A DNA stretch of 64,000 bases from JABWCQ01 sp964530625. GTDB taxonomy: Bacteria > Electryoneota > RPQS01. Position numbers and translations under genes: made by a program. The stretch is taken from the NCBI GenBank assembly GCA_964530625.1, contig CAZHAK010000009.1, positions 40,186-104,185 of the forward strand, read 5' to 3'. The notes beneath the pieces were generated by a model that had not been told where the DNA came from, made no database searches, and was given only the letters and a program-made list of their open reading frames with translations. Of this stretch, positions 51,048-59,561 are shown in pieces. The first letter of the stretch is position 1, and each line of letters opens with the position of its first letter.

Positions 51048-53375
51048 TTACTTGATGACGACAAATTTATCGAGGAATTTGTCGCCGCCGCTTTCTACAG
51101 TGAAGAAGTAGATACCGCTAACGATTTCCTGATCATTGCGCGTCAACATATCCCATTCGGCTTGTTCTGTGCCATTGTAATGATCGATGGCGGCGAGATA
51201 GTCTCCGGCGAGGGAGAAGATTCTGATCATACACTTGCCTGGTTCTGTATTAGTGGGCAGACCGCGGAAGAAAAGTTTGCGAACAAACTCCAGGCCTCCT
51301 GGGGTTTCATTGGGAATCCTTTCGCCGGGGTGGCCGCCCTTGTAAGGATTCGGATAGGCATACACCTCTGAAAGTGATCCGCTTTGGGTCGTGCCACCCG
51401 TTTGCGCAGCAATGCGAACGGATTTTGAATTTCCGGTGCGACCGGATTCCAAGACACCAGCACCGAAGGTGCCTTTGTCAAAAGCCCGCACAATGTATTC
51501 GTAGGTTTGGCCGGGGATCAGGTTTGTATCCCAGTAGAAATATTCGAACGTGCTGTCTGGATAGTGAATCGTGTCTTGCGGCATTCCGTAGTTGAAGTTC
51601 TGCCATTCGAATTCGCCTGGCAGCGTGTCTATAATGTCGTATTCGACAAGTCTTTGCCAGTCAATCTGGCCTGTGCGCCGCTCGATACGGTAGCCTTCGA
51701 AATCGGATTCGCCGGTGATTGCGTCGACGGAAATCTCCGCGTTGGGTTTCCAGCGAATTCGCGTGCGGTCTTCATACACGTCAATTGCGAATTCGGGAGC
51801 GTCTGGCGCGGAAGGACCTTGAAAGTCGTTCAGGTACATGGCGAGCGCCCACTCTGCGTTGACACCGATGTCGGCGGTGTCATCACCTGCGATATAGGCC
51901 ACAGTAATCGGCAGAGTTTCGCCAGGACGAATTGTAAACCCGTCGGTGGCATCGGCGCCGAACGCGATTAACATGCGCCAGTCGCCTGCTTGAGGGCTGA
52001 TCGGGTCGATGCGCCCGGACGAAATCATATCGTACTTGTCGACATTCGTTTCGGGGTCGCCACCCGAACCTCGGTCAAAATTGCGGAAAGACACACGCAG
52101 GTCTTCCAGCGCCACCGGAGTTTTCACTACGCGCATCGCAAAGACGCCGGGGCCGGGCCCGTCATCATCGTTCAAATCGTCGTAATGCACCGCCATCAGA
52201 CGCGAGGGATCATAGTAGTTGAAGTCATCAAGCGAGGCGGCATCACCAGGTTCGCCTTGTGCACGAATGTCAGGATCCGCAAACATTGCGATGAAGACAT
52301 TGCGCAACGGGAGTGGGCTTTCATTGCGAATGCGGTAATCGAGCAGAATGAAGTCCCCGGCATACGCTTCGGGGAACGCATAGGTGCGTTGCGTGACCAC
52401 AATGCCCAAGGGTGTGTGGCCGTCCGGATCAGGACTTGAGACATACTCCGCTTGAATATCGTCTTGAAACACCGAGTAGTATTCCTGAACACCGCGCGCG
52501 TTGCCGTCTTCGTCGTCGAAGCCGTCACCGTCGTCGTCTAAAAGGCCGGGGCAGCAATCACCGTCGTTATCTGGATCTTCCATATCAATCAATCCGTCGA
52601 AATCGTTGTCCACATAATCACGGGCCATATCTCCGGCGGGATCTTCGTCAATGTGCGGTTCGGGATCATAGTTGCAGTTGCCATCGTGATTGCTATCACC
52701 GGAGGCATCGGTGTCTTCGTCAATATCGCCGTCGCCGTCGTCGTCGAGGTTGTTGACGATTTCCTCATCTATCAATCCATCGCCGTCGTCATCAAAACCA
52801 ATCAGGCCACGGCCTCCGTCAAAGTTCTTGGAGGCGCGTCCGTTTCCGTCCCAGTCGTCTGTGGATATGTCCCAATCGCCGTCGTCATCGATGTCTTTCG
52901 AGCCCAGGACGAAAAAGCGTTCGTTGAAACGGGTCAATGTTTTTGAAGAGAGATGCCAATCCGGATTTGAACTGGAGTTGGAAAACGGCGTGGCAAGGAT
53001 GTTTTTAGGATAAAACTCACCGGTACCGTTATCGCCATCGGTTGCGGTGGAGACCAGCCTGTTGCCGTTGGCAATGCCGCCGACCCAGATGCCGGCTGAA
53101 AACAGGAAATCGTTCCCGCTATTGATAGGGAATTCCATCCCGGCAAACCCGTTCAGGTTATTCGGATTGCCTGCTTCACCGTAGTTTGCGATTGTGAACC
53201 TGACGTTGCCGACATCATGCGCAATCACGTCAGCGCGCGCGCCGGGATCAATGTCATCCAGTCTGCTGCGGTCGGGGCCGCGCGGCTCCGTGACCGTGCG
53301 CGCGTCGGTTACTGCTCCCGTTGCTCCAAGCAGGACTAACGAGAGACTTAGGAACGCTGTTTTTGATAATTTCAT
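51048..53375 (-). CDS. T9SS-sorted surface protein with Ca-type Asp-rich loops
   Basis: 775 residues. The signal peptide is KTAFLSLSLVLLGATGAVTDA. Residues about 165-290 hold at least six loops of the DDDGDG type (GFDDDGDGLIDEE, NLDDDGDGDIDED, NDFDGLIDMED, LLDDDGDGFDDED), like thrombospondin type 3 or dockerin-like calcium loops. A beta-rich middle with a fibronectin-like domain follows (PEFAIDVYEDRTRIRWKP, RIERRTG). The C-terminal sorting domain has VYAYPNPYKGG and ends GGDKFLDKFVVIK. Probably a calcium-bound cell-surface protein. It lies 16 bases after the TonB receptor gene, whose barrel has the same kind of loops, so the two likely interact. Confidence 0.82.
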   Translation of the reverse strand: MKLSKTAFLSLSLVLLGATGAVTDARTVTEPRGPDRSRLDDIDPGARADVIAHDVGNVRFTIANYGEAGNPNNLNGFAGMEFPINSGNDFLFSAGIWVGGIANGNRLVSTATDGDNGTGEFYPKNILATPFSNSSSNPDWHLSSKTLTRFNERFFVLGSKDIDDDGDWDISTDDWDGNGRASKNFDGGRGLIGFDDDGDGLIDEEIVNNLDDDGDGDIDEDTDASGDSNHDGNCNYDPEPHIDEDPAGDMARDYVDNDFDGLIDMEDPDNDGDCCPGLLDDDGDGFDDEDGNARGVQEYYSVFQDDIQAEYVSSPDPDGHTPLGIVVTQRTYAFPEAYAGDFILLDYRIRNESPLPLRNVFIAMFADPDIRAQGEPGDAASLDDFNYYDPSRLMAVHYDDLNDDDGPGPGVFAMRVVKTPVALEDLRVSFRNFDRGSGGDPETNVDKYDMISSGRIDPISPQAGDWRMLIAFGADATDGFTIRPGETLPITVAYIAGDDTADIGVNAEWALAMYLNDFQGPSAPDAPEFAIDVYEDRTRIRWKPNAEISVDAITGESDFEGYRIERRTGQIDWQRLVEYDIIDTLPGEFEWQNFNYGMPQDTIHYPDSTFEYFYWDTNLIPGQTYEYIVRAFDKGTFGAGVLESGRTGNSKSVRIAAQTGGTTQSGSLSEVYAYPNPYKGGHPGERIPNETPGGLEFVRKLFFRGLPTNTEPGKCMIRIFSLAGDYLAAIDHYNGTEQAEWDMLTRNDQEIVSGIYFFTVESGGDKFLDKFVVIK

Positions 53376-53390
53376 ATGCTGTTCTCTCGA

Positions 53391-56300
53391 TTAGAAGTCC
53401 ACGGCCAAACCGAAGCGAACTTGACGCGGATTGTCCCACGCATCCGGATTCGGACCGCTTTTCGGATTCAAGCCATCGTTGGGGCTTGTCGGGTCATTAA
53501 TGAAACCCGGATCGCCATTGTTGTATGTGTCGATGGTATTCTGATTGCGATCCCAACCCAGAATGTTCTTCGTGTTAAACAGGTTGCGAGCTTCAAAGAG
53601 CGCCTGACAACTCAGACCGCCCATCTTGAAGTGACGACCGATATTCAAATCCGTGGTATAGGTCCAGGGAGAATTTCGGGCAAACTCCTGGCCCTCGATA
53701 TTGCTGCCGTTTATTTGAGTCGGAGTATAGGGAAGTCCTGATAGGAATTGGGAGAGCCAGTTGATCGTCCAGCCTGTTCGCAGCCACTCGGCAGTGAAGG
53801 CTTTGCCCTTGAGCGGGTAGTTTGTGCCGAGATTGAAGACTACTTGATGCCGGCGATCCCACGCGAGCGGGGTTTCACCGGCGGGCTCGATGTAGTTGGA
53901 TCTTGTGACGTCTGATCCGTTGCTATAGGAATTCTTGCCGCTGGCCCACGATAATGTATACGTCAGGCGACCCGAGAGATACGAGCCATAGTCTTTCGTT
54001 AGGTTGAACTCAAAACCGCGCACCGAGGCATAGTCGGCGTTATAGTAGATCGCGGCATTTTGACGGCTCGCCAAAGGAATACCGAGATCGAAGAACAATT
54101 GATTCTGCGACGCGGTTTGAATCCAGTTCTTGATGTCTTTGTAGTAGGTCGAAACATCCAACAGGAAATCATCCGCAAATTGATGGCGGACGCCCAACTC
54201 ATAAGCGATTGTCTTGGACGGCTTCAAGTCGGGATTGCCGATGACGGGAGTGCCGCCAGTCTGCAATTGGTTAACACCCGAGAGATAATAATCGTGACGA
54301 CCGCGCTGATAAAAGTAGCCGTAATTGAAATGGAATACATCGCGCTCCGTAACACTATAGGCGATACCAAGGCGCGGTGACAGATAAGCTTCACCGCTCT
54401 TGCTGGGAGGATCGAAGTCCACATAGTTCGCAAGCGTGGGGTCTTCAGCCAAGGGCTGGCGAATTGACTCGCCGCCAATACGCCAGTAATCGAGTCTTAA
54501 TCCGGCATTGATGATGATATCGCGGTACTCCATTTTGTCCTGCAGGTAGGCAGCTCCGGACGACGGGTAATAGCGATACACATCGGTGTAAATTCCTTGC
54601 CCGCCGTTATTAATCGAGGGGTAAGGACGATCTTCGGCGGAGACATTATAATAGTTGTATTCAAGCCCGCCTTTGGCTTGATGACGCGAGTGAACTTGTG
54701 ACGTGACGTCCCACTTGACGGTGTATGTTTGCGACTGGAAGGTCGCCCAATCAGGCACAAGCTGTTGGCTGTTGCCGCCCAGTCCGTCACCGGCAATATG
54801 GAAGCCATAGACGCTCGGATAGGCGTTGCCGGGATTATTGTAATCCCACATGCCATCGCCGTCGAGATCGGTAAAGGGCTCGCCGATATCATAGTAGCCG
54901 TTAAATGATCCGTCCGCGGCTGGGAGGTCGGTGAAGGGTTCCGAGGCGATTCCGTATTCGTTTGCGGCCTTGCCTCCGCCGGCGAGAGTTCTTGAGGCAT
55001 CATATACGCCGAGTCGTAGCGTGTAGAACGTCTTGGCACTGAGGTTGTGATTTAGCGTCACGAACATCTGCTGATCGCGAATAATCTCGGCACGAGTGTG
55101 ATTAGCGGGGTTGTAGACATACGATTGCAAGTCTTCGTCTATGCGGCCATCACCGTCGTCATCCACCCAGTTCAGAGCTTCTTCGTCAACCCTGCCGTCT
55201 CCGTCGTCGTCAGCAAGTTCCGCATCACGTCCGTCCACGACTCCATCGCCATTCAGATCCTGTAGTGTCCACTGTGGGTAGTCTTCCGCATCGGAGGCTC
55301 TGCCCTGAATTGAGGAGAGCGCGTACATGCCGAGGGTTTGCTCGTTCAACGGGAAATCGTAGGGGAATCTTTGGGACAATCTGAACCAGTACGGATTCTT
55401 GCGCTCGTGATTGTTCATCCAGCCCGCGCTGATTTTGTAGTTTTTTTCGGAATTGTAAGTCAGCTTCAGGTTTGTGTTATTGTAGACCTCTCCTTTGCGA
55501 ACATCGGAGCCAAACAAGTCCGTGACTTGAGGCCTGTACCAGCTGTCGCCGCCGATGATTGTGCCAAATTCGTTGGCGTTGCGACTCCAAAAAGTGCCTG
55601 AGGCAAACATGAACATACGACCGGGGATTTCAACTCCCAGTTGCGGCAAGAGCCGATTTGTAATCGGCTCCGGACCCGAGAGTGACATTTCAGTGTAGTC
55701 GTAATTTTGATAGCCTTGTTTGCGGTCGGCTGATTGATGCGGCAAGCCTTCAGATTTGCTTGAGCCAAGATTGTCGAATTTCCCGCCGCCCAAACCGTCT
55801 ACATCCATGACGTGCTCGATGTGGCCGCTATAGGCTGGTTCGCCGTCTTTGGTGACCAGATTCACAACGGCGGATTGAGCTTCACCATACTCAGCATTGA
55901 AGCCGGCGGTCATCACCTGCATTTCGCTAATGGATGACTTGGGAACTTGCAGGTAGCGCCGCTGAAATTGCGGGTCGCGCACAGCAAGGCCGTCCACCAA
56001 AAAGAGGATTTCGTCGCGTCGTCCACCCCGAATATGAAGGTTTGTGCCGCTGCCGACGACGCCGGCTTGACGTGCCAACGCATCCGAGAACTGCGTGACT
56101 GGAAGCTCAGAGATTTCGCGGGTGTCAACGGTGCGGATCGTGTTGGCGACGTCGCGCTGGATCACGTCCTTGACCGCCGTGACGATAACCTCTTTGCCCT
56201 CTAAGACAGTCTCTGCCAGACGGACTTTTAGTTCCGTGGTCTGCTCAGATTTGACTACCACTCCTTGCACCACTTGGGTCTCGAATCCGATGGTTGAAAT

Positions 56301-56534
56301 ACGCACCGAATACTGGCCGATGGGAAGGTTGAGGACAAAGAATTCGCCGCCGATATCAGTCGTTGCGCCTCGAGCCGTTCCTTCGACAGCGATATTAGCG
56401 CCGGGTATTGGGTCTCCGCTGCCTGCATCGGTGACCTTCCCGGAAAGCTTGCCGACCCCTTGCGCCCAAACGAAAGTCGCGGAGACTAAGAGCAGCAAAA
56501 TTGACCAACCAAATTTGTTTTTCAATTTAATCAT
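53391..56534 (-). CDS. TonB-dependent receptor with Ca-type loops in the barrel
   Basis: 1047 residues. The signal peptide is FGWSILLLLVSATFVWA. A carboxypeptidase-regulatory-like domain follows (about 28-110, GKVTDAGSGDPIPGANIAVEG), then a plug (about 115-235, with ARQAGVVGSGTNLHIRGGR and EILFLVDGLAVRD), and a large barrel. One barrel loop (about 430-480) contains LNGDGVVDGRDAELADDDGD and VDDDGDGRIDED, and another has FTDLDGDGMWDY; these match calcium-binding loops in the downstream protein. Strong ribosome site GGAGGTG before ATG 56534 and a near-consensus promoter at 56674. It heads a five-gene operon. Substrate unknown; no riboswitch or other clue to it was seen. Confidence 0.86.
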   Translation of the reverse strand: MIKLKNKFGWSILLLLVSATFVWAQGVGKLSGKVTDAGSGDPIPGANIAVEGTARGATTDIGGEFFVLNLPIGQYSVRISTIGFETQVVQGVVVKSEQTTELKVRLAETVLEGKEVIVTAVKDVIQRDVANTIRTVDTREISELPVTQFSDALARQAGVVGSGTNLHIRGGRRDEILFLVDGLAVRDPQFQRRYLQVPKSSISEMQVMTAGFNAEYGEAQSAVVNLVTKDGEPAYSGHIEHVMDVDGLGGGKFDNLGSSKSEGLPHQSADRKQGYQNYDYTEMSLSGPEPITNRLLPQLGVEIPGRMFMFASGTFWSRNANEFGTIIGGDSWYRPQVTDLFGSDVRKGEVYNNTNLKLTYNSEKNYKISAGWMNNHERKNPYWFRLSQRFPYDFPLNEQTLGMYALSSIQGRASDAEDYPQWTLQDLNGDGVVDGRDAELADDDGDGRVDEEALNWVDDDGDGRIDEDLQSYVYNPANHTRAEIIRDQQMFVTLNHNLSAKTFYTLRLGVYDASRTLAGGGKAANEYGIASEPFTDLPAADGSFNGYYDIGEPFTDLDGDGMWDYNNPGNAYPSVYGFHIAGDGLGGNSQQLVPDWATFQSQTYTVKWDVTSQVHSRHQAKGGLEYNYYNVSAEDRPYPSINNGGQGIYTDVYRYYPSSGAAYLQDKMEYRDIIINAGLRLDYWRIGGESIRQPLAEDPTLANYVDFDPPSKSGEAYLSPRLGIAYSVTERDVFHFNYGYFYQRGRHDYYLSGVNQLQTGGTPVIGNPDLKPSKTIAYELGVRHQFADDFLLDVSTYYKDIKNWIQTASQNQLFFDLGIPLASRQNAAIYYNADYASVRGFEFNLTKDYGSYLSGRLTYTLSWASGKNSYSNGSDVTRSNYIEPAGETPLAWDRRHQVVFNLGTNYPLKGKAFTAEWLRTGWTINWLSQFLSGLPYTPTQINGSNIEGQEFARNSPWTYTTDLNIGRHFKMGGLSCQALFEARNLFNTKNILGWDRNQNTIDTYNNGDPGFINDPTSPNDGLNPKSGPNPDAWDNPRQVRFGLAVDF

Positions 56535-56673
56535 TAGACACCTCCGGGATTACATCTACCCGATTGTCCAGCAGAGTGAGAATTTTTGATTTGACCAAAC
56601 AAAAGCCGTGACCCCTCCGCCCCCTGTAAATCAGAGAGTAATGAAGCAGAACACGGCAAGCAGGACCCTCTCA

Positions 56674-56702
56674 ATAATACAACGGATACACCTTGTTGTC
56701 AA
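56674..56702 (-). promoter_or_regulatory. Near-consensus promoter of the five-gene TonB/T9SS operon
   Basis: On the minus strand: TTGACA (complement of 56697-56702), 17-base spacer, TATTAT (complement of 56674-56679). Start near 56667; leader about 130 bases. Confidence 0.7.
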
Positions 56703-56852
56703 GGGGTTAAGGCTTATTTTATAAAGTATTTAGTCGAGTTCACGTACAGTCAAACTTTAGTTTGACAAGATGAGTTTCACTGTAATTCTACATTATTCAA
56801 GAGATTAGTACTCAAGCCTGTCTGAATCTGTTCGGCAATGGCCCTTGAGGGC

Positions 56853-56882
56853 AAAAAAAGTCCCCGGATTGTTCCGAGGGCT
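56853..56882 (-). terminator. Intrinsic terminator after glnN
   Basis: On the minus strand AGCCCTCGG/CCGGGGACT stem with one mismatch and a wobble, then TTTTTTT, 24 bases after the glnN stop. Confidence 0.78.
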
Positions 56883-56905
56883 TGTCGCATGGGGATGGCT
56901 TGCTG

Positions 56906-59089
56906 TCAGCTTAGATGAAGCAAGTCTCTATATTTCGGCATCGGCCAGAGTCTGTTGTCAACGAGAACTTCAAGTTCGTCTCCTGCGGCGCGGAGGCTCT
57001 GCATAGCCGGAATGATCGTGTCACGAAAATAGGTTGCAACCATCAAGTGATTATCTGACTCAGGAACGCCTGTGCGTGCCCGATCGAGAGCTTCGAGACG
57101 CTTGATGAATCGCTCAACCGATTGCGAGAGCAGCTCGAGCAGATTCCGTTGGCCGCCGAGCGCGGCTTTGGAGAGCACGTCTTCAGTTTCTTCGATTGAG
57201 CTTGCGACGTTGCGTTGATATTCCAACGCGGCAGGCAAAATCTGCGTCGCGCCCATGGAGGACATCAGCCCAGCTTCGATACTAATCATCTTGATATAGG
57301 TATCCAGCTTGATCTGGTAGCGGCTGTGCAACTCGGCTTCGCTTAGGATACCGAGGCTTGAAAAAAGCTTTACGGATTTCTTTGTGATGAAGGCCGGAAT
57401 CGCGTCCACCGCCGTGCGAAGATTTGGAAGATTTCTGCGTTCGGCTTCTTTGTGCCACTTAGTTGAGTAGCCGTCTCCGCCAAAGAGTATGTCCTTATGT
57501 TCCGTTAAGACCTTTTGCACAACTCCGCGCACGGCAGCATTGAAATCTTTTTCTTTCTTGCGCGCTTTTGTGATCTCGTCGGCCATGAAATGCAAGGATT
57601 CGGCAACGATCGCGTTGATGACCGTGTTAGGTCTCGCGATATTCTGGCCGCTGCCGACGGCGCGGAACTCAAACTTGTTTCCGGTGAAGGCAAACGGCGA
57701 GGTGCGGTTGCGGTCGGAGTCGTGCAACGGCAAAGACGGGAGCGATGTAACGCCGATATTCAGATAGGCGGCATCTTTCTTGGTGACTTTTTTGCCGCCG
57801 ATAATGGCTTCAACCACTTCGGTCAGGGTGTCTCCGAGATAAATGCTGATAATCGCCGGAGGAGCTTCGTGCGCTCCCAGACGATGATCGTTGGCAGGTG
57901 TTGCGATGGACGCGCGAATCAGATCGCCGTGAAGATGCAGAGCTCGGACAACGGCGGTTAGGAAGACAAGGAATTGGGCATTTTCCTGCGGGGTTGAACC
58001 CGGTTCGAGCAGATTGTTGCCGTGATCATCGGCCATGGACCAGTTGTTGTGTTTGCCGCTGCCGTTTATTCCCGCGAAGGGCTTTTCGTGAGTCAAGCAG
58101 GCGAGATCGTGGCGAGCGGCGACGCGCTTCATCACGGACATCATCAGCATGTTGTGATCGGTGGCGATATTCGCGCGTTCAAAAACAGGGGCGAATTCAA
58201 ATTGTCCGGGCGCGACTTCATTGTGCCGCGTCGTGACGGGAATTCCGAGCTTGTAAAGCTCTACTTCAAGGTCTTCCATGTAGGCCAGCACACGCTCTGG
58301 AATTGATCCGAAATAGTGATCTTCCATCTCCTGGCCTTTGGGCGGGCGAGCGCCGTAAAGTGTGCGTCCGCAGTTCATCAGGTCGGGCCGTTCAAGATAG
58401 AGACGTCTATCAACGAGAAAATATTCCTGCTCGCAGCCGACGGTGGTGATGACTTGTTTGACTTCGTGACCAAAGAGTTTCAAGACCCGCATGGCGGATT
58501 TGCTGAGCGCGTCAATTGAACGCAAGAGTGGAGCTTTCTTGTCCAGCGAATGACCGTTGAAGCCAATGAAGACGCTAGGAATATACAGAGTTTTTCCATA
58601 GCGGCCCTCCATCAAAAAAGCGGGGCTGGTCGGATCCCAACCTGTGTAGCCCCGCGCTTCAAAAGTCGAGCGCGTGCCACCTGAGGGGAAACTTGACGCA
58701 TCCGGTTCGCCTTGCAAGAGATTCGCGCCGGTAAACTCTGTGATGACTCCACCGTCTTGTGTGGGAATCAGAAATGACTGGTGCTTTTCTGCCGTCAATC
58801 CGTGCAGTGGATGAAACCAATGCGAGTGGTGAGTCGCACCGCGCGCCATCGCCCAATCTTTCATCGCGGCGGCCACTACGTCCGCAGTCGCAGGATCCAA
58901 GGACACACCGGTTTCCTGAATCGCGAGCAAATGCTTGTAAACGGGCTTGGGCAAGACTTGGCGCATCACTGTAAGCGAGAACACATTTTGTCCGAATAAC
59001 TCAGACGGTTGAACGCCGAGGGACGCTCCGTTTCGTGTATGACCGTTGGACATCGCTTTAGATTCCGGGAGAGGGAGAATTTTGTTCAT
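56906..59089 (-). CDS. glnN: Glutamine synthetase type III
   Basis: 727 residues, the size of GSIII (types I and II are 350-470). Marks are GARPPKGQEMEDHYFGSIP, TTRHNEVAPGQFEFAPVFE (ammonium/glutamate site), INGSGKHNNWSM and ATPANDHRLGAHEAPPAIIS, followed by a long C-terminal helical part. It makes glutamine from glutamate, ammonia and ATP in the cytoplasm. ATG 59089 lacks a clear ribosome site; ATG 59053 is possible. It follows the thioesterase gene by 30 bases and may share its transcript. GSIII is common in Bacteroidetes and cyanobacteria. Confidence 0.95.
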   Translation of the reverse strand: MNKILPLPESKAMSNGHTRNGASLGVQPSELFGQNVFSLTVMRQVLPKPVYKHLLAIQETGVSLDPATADVVAAAMKDWAMARGATHHSHWFHPLHGLTAEKHQSFLIPTQDGGVITEFTGANLLQGEPDASSFPSGGTRSTFEARGYTGWDPTSPAFLMEGRYGKTLYIPSVFIGFNGHSLDKKAPLLRSIDALSKSAMRVLKLFGHEVKQVITTVGCEQEYFLVDRRLYLERPDLMNCGRTLYGARPPKGQEMEDHYFGSIPERVLAYMEDLEVELYKLGIPVTTRHNEVAPGQFEFAPVFERANIATDHNMLMMSVMKRVAARHDLACLTHEKPFAGINGSGKHNNWSMADDHGNNLLEPGSTPQENAQFLVFLTAVVRALHLHGDLIRASIATPANDHRLGAHEAPPAIISIYLGDTLTEVVEAIIGGKKVTKKDAAYLNIGVTSLPSLPLHDSDRNRTSPFAFTGNKFEFRAVGSGQNIARPNTVINAIVAESLHFMADEITKARKKEKDFNAAVRGVVQKVLTEHKDILFGGDGYSTKWHKEAERRNLPNLRTAVDAIPAFITKKSVKLFSSLGILSEAELHSRYQIKLDTYIKMISIEAGLMSSMGATQILPAALEYQRNVASSIEETEDVLSKAALGGQRNLLELLSQSVERFIKRLEALDRARTGVPESDNHLMVATYFRDTIIPAMQSLRAAGDELEVLVDNRLWPMPKYRDLLHLS

Positions 59090-59119
59090 GGAGAGATGGG
59101 ATGGGAATGAGGATCGCGA

Positions 59120-59497
59120 CTAAGTACGTTTCTTGATAGCTATGGGCTTGCCGTTTTCATCCAGCGCTACGAAGACCGCGCTGGTCTGAACGACAACTGT
59201 GCCGTCTATGCGAACGGCCTCGACGTCAAAGGAGATACTGGTACGGCCAATGCGCGGATTCAGGCAATAGAAATGGATGATGTCACCCTCGTGGACAGGA
59301 TGATGAAATTCGAACACGCCAAATTTCCGTGTGACCATGAAGCGTTCGCCGGTAAACTCGCGAGCAAAAATCGCCGAGGCTTCGTCCACCCATGCCATCA
59401 TGTTGCCACCGAAGAGAGTCTTGTTTGTTCCGAGGTTTTGAACCAGACAAACTTTCGACGAGATTTTGTAGCGGGCGGAATTTTCTGACGGCATCAT
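59120..59497 (-). CDS. Acyl-CoA thioesterase, hotdog fold
   Basis: 125 residues. The family segment NKTLFGGNMMAWVDEASAI (about 24-42) carries the catalytic Asp after GG, and FEFHHPVHEGDIIHFYC follows, typical of YciA/ACOT hotdog thioesterases. They cleave acyl-CoA; the chain length preference cannot be read. It is small and single-domain. Two ATG codons at 59497 and 59494 could start it; no strong ribosome site. It lies upstream of glnN on the same strand. Confidence 0.85.
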   Translation of the reverse strand: MMPSENSARYKISSKVCLVQNLGTNKTLFGGNMMAWVDEASAIFAREFTGERFMVTRKFGVFEFHHPVHEGDIIHFYCLNPRIGRTSISFDVEAVRIDGTVVVQTSAVFVALDENGKPIAIKKRT

Positions 59498-59561
59498 GTT
59501 TTGATTCGTATTCCGGCGGGGAACCGCGCTGACGCGCTTGATTCCCGCTCGGCGAGACTGT

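Larger units (their letters stand above)
56535..56905. other. Regulatory gap between glnN and the TonB operon
   Basis: 371 bases holding the minus-strand promoter (56674-56702) of the TonB operon, a leader of about 130 bases with no clear riboswitch core, and the glnN terminator (56853-56882). The part 56700-56820 is AT-rich with TTGAC-type words and nothing else recognised. Confidence 0.5.

Noticed and set aside
52412..53013. Antisense frames over the Asp-rich repeats of the 51048 gene
   Set aside because: They arise from GAT/GGC-rich codons of the calcium loops read backward; Arg/Ser-rich with no sensible protein features.
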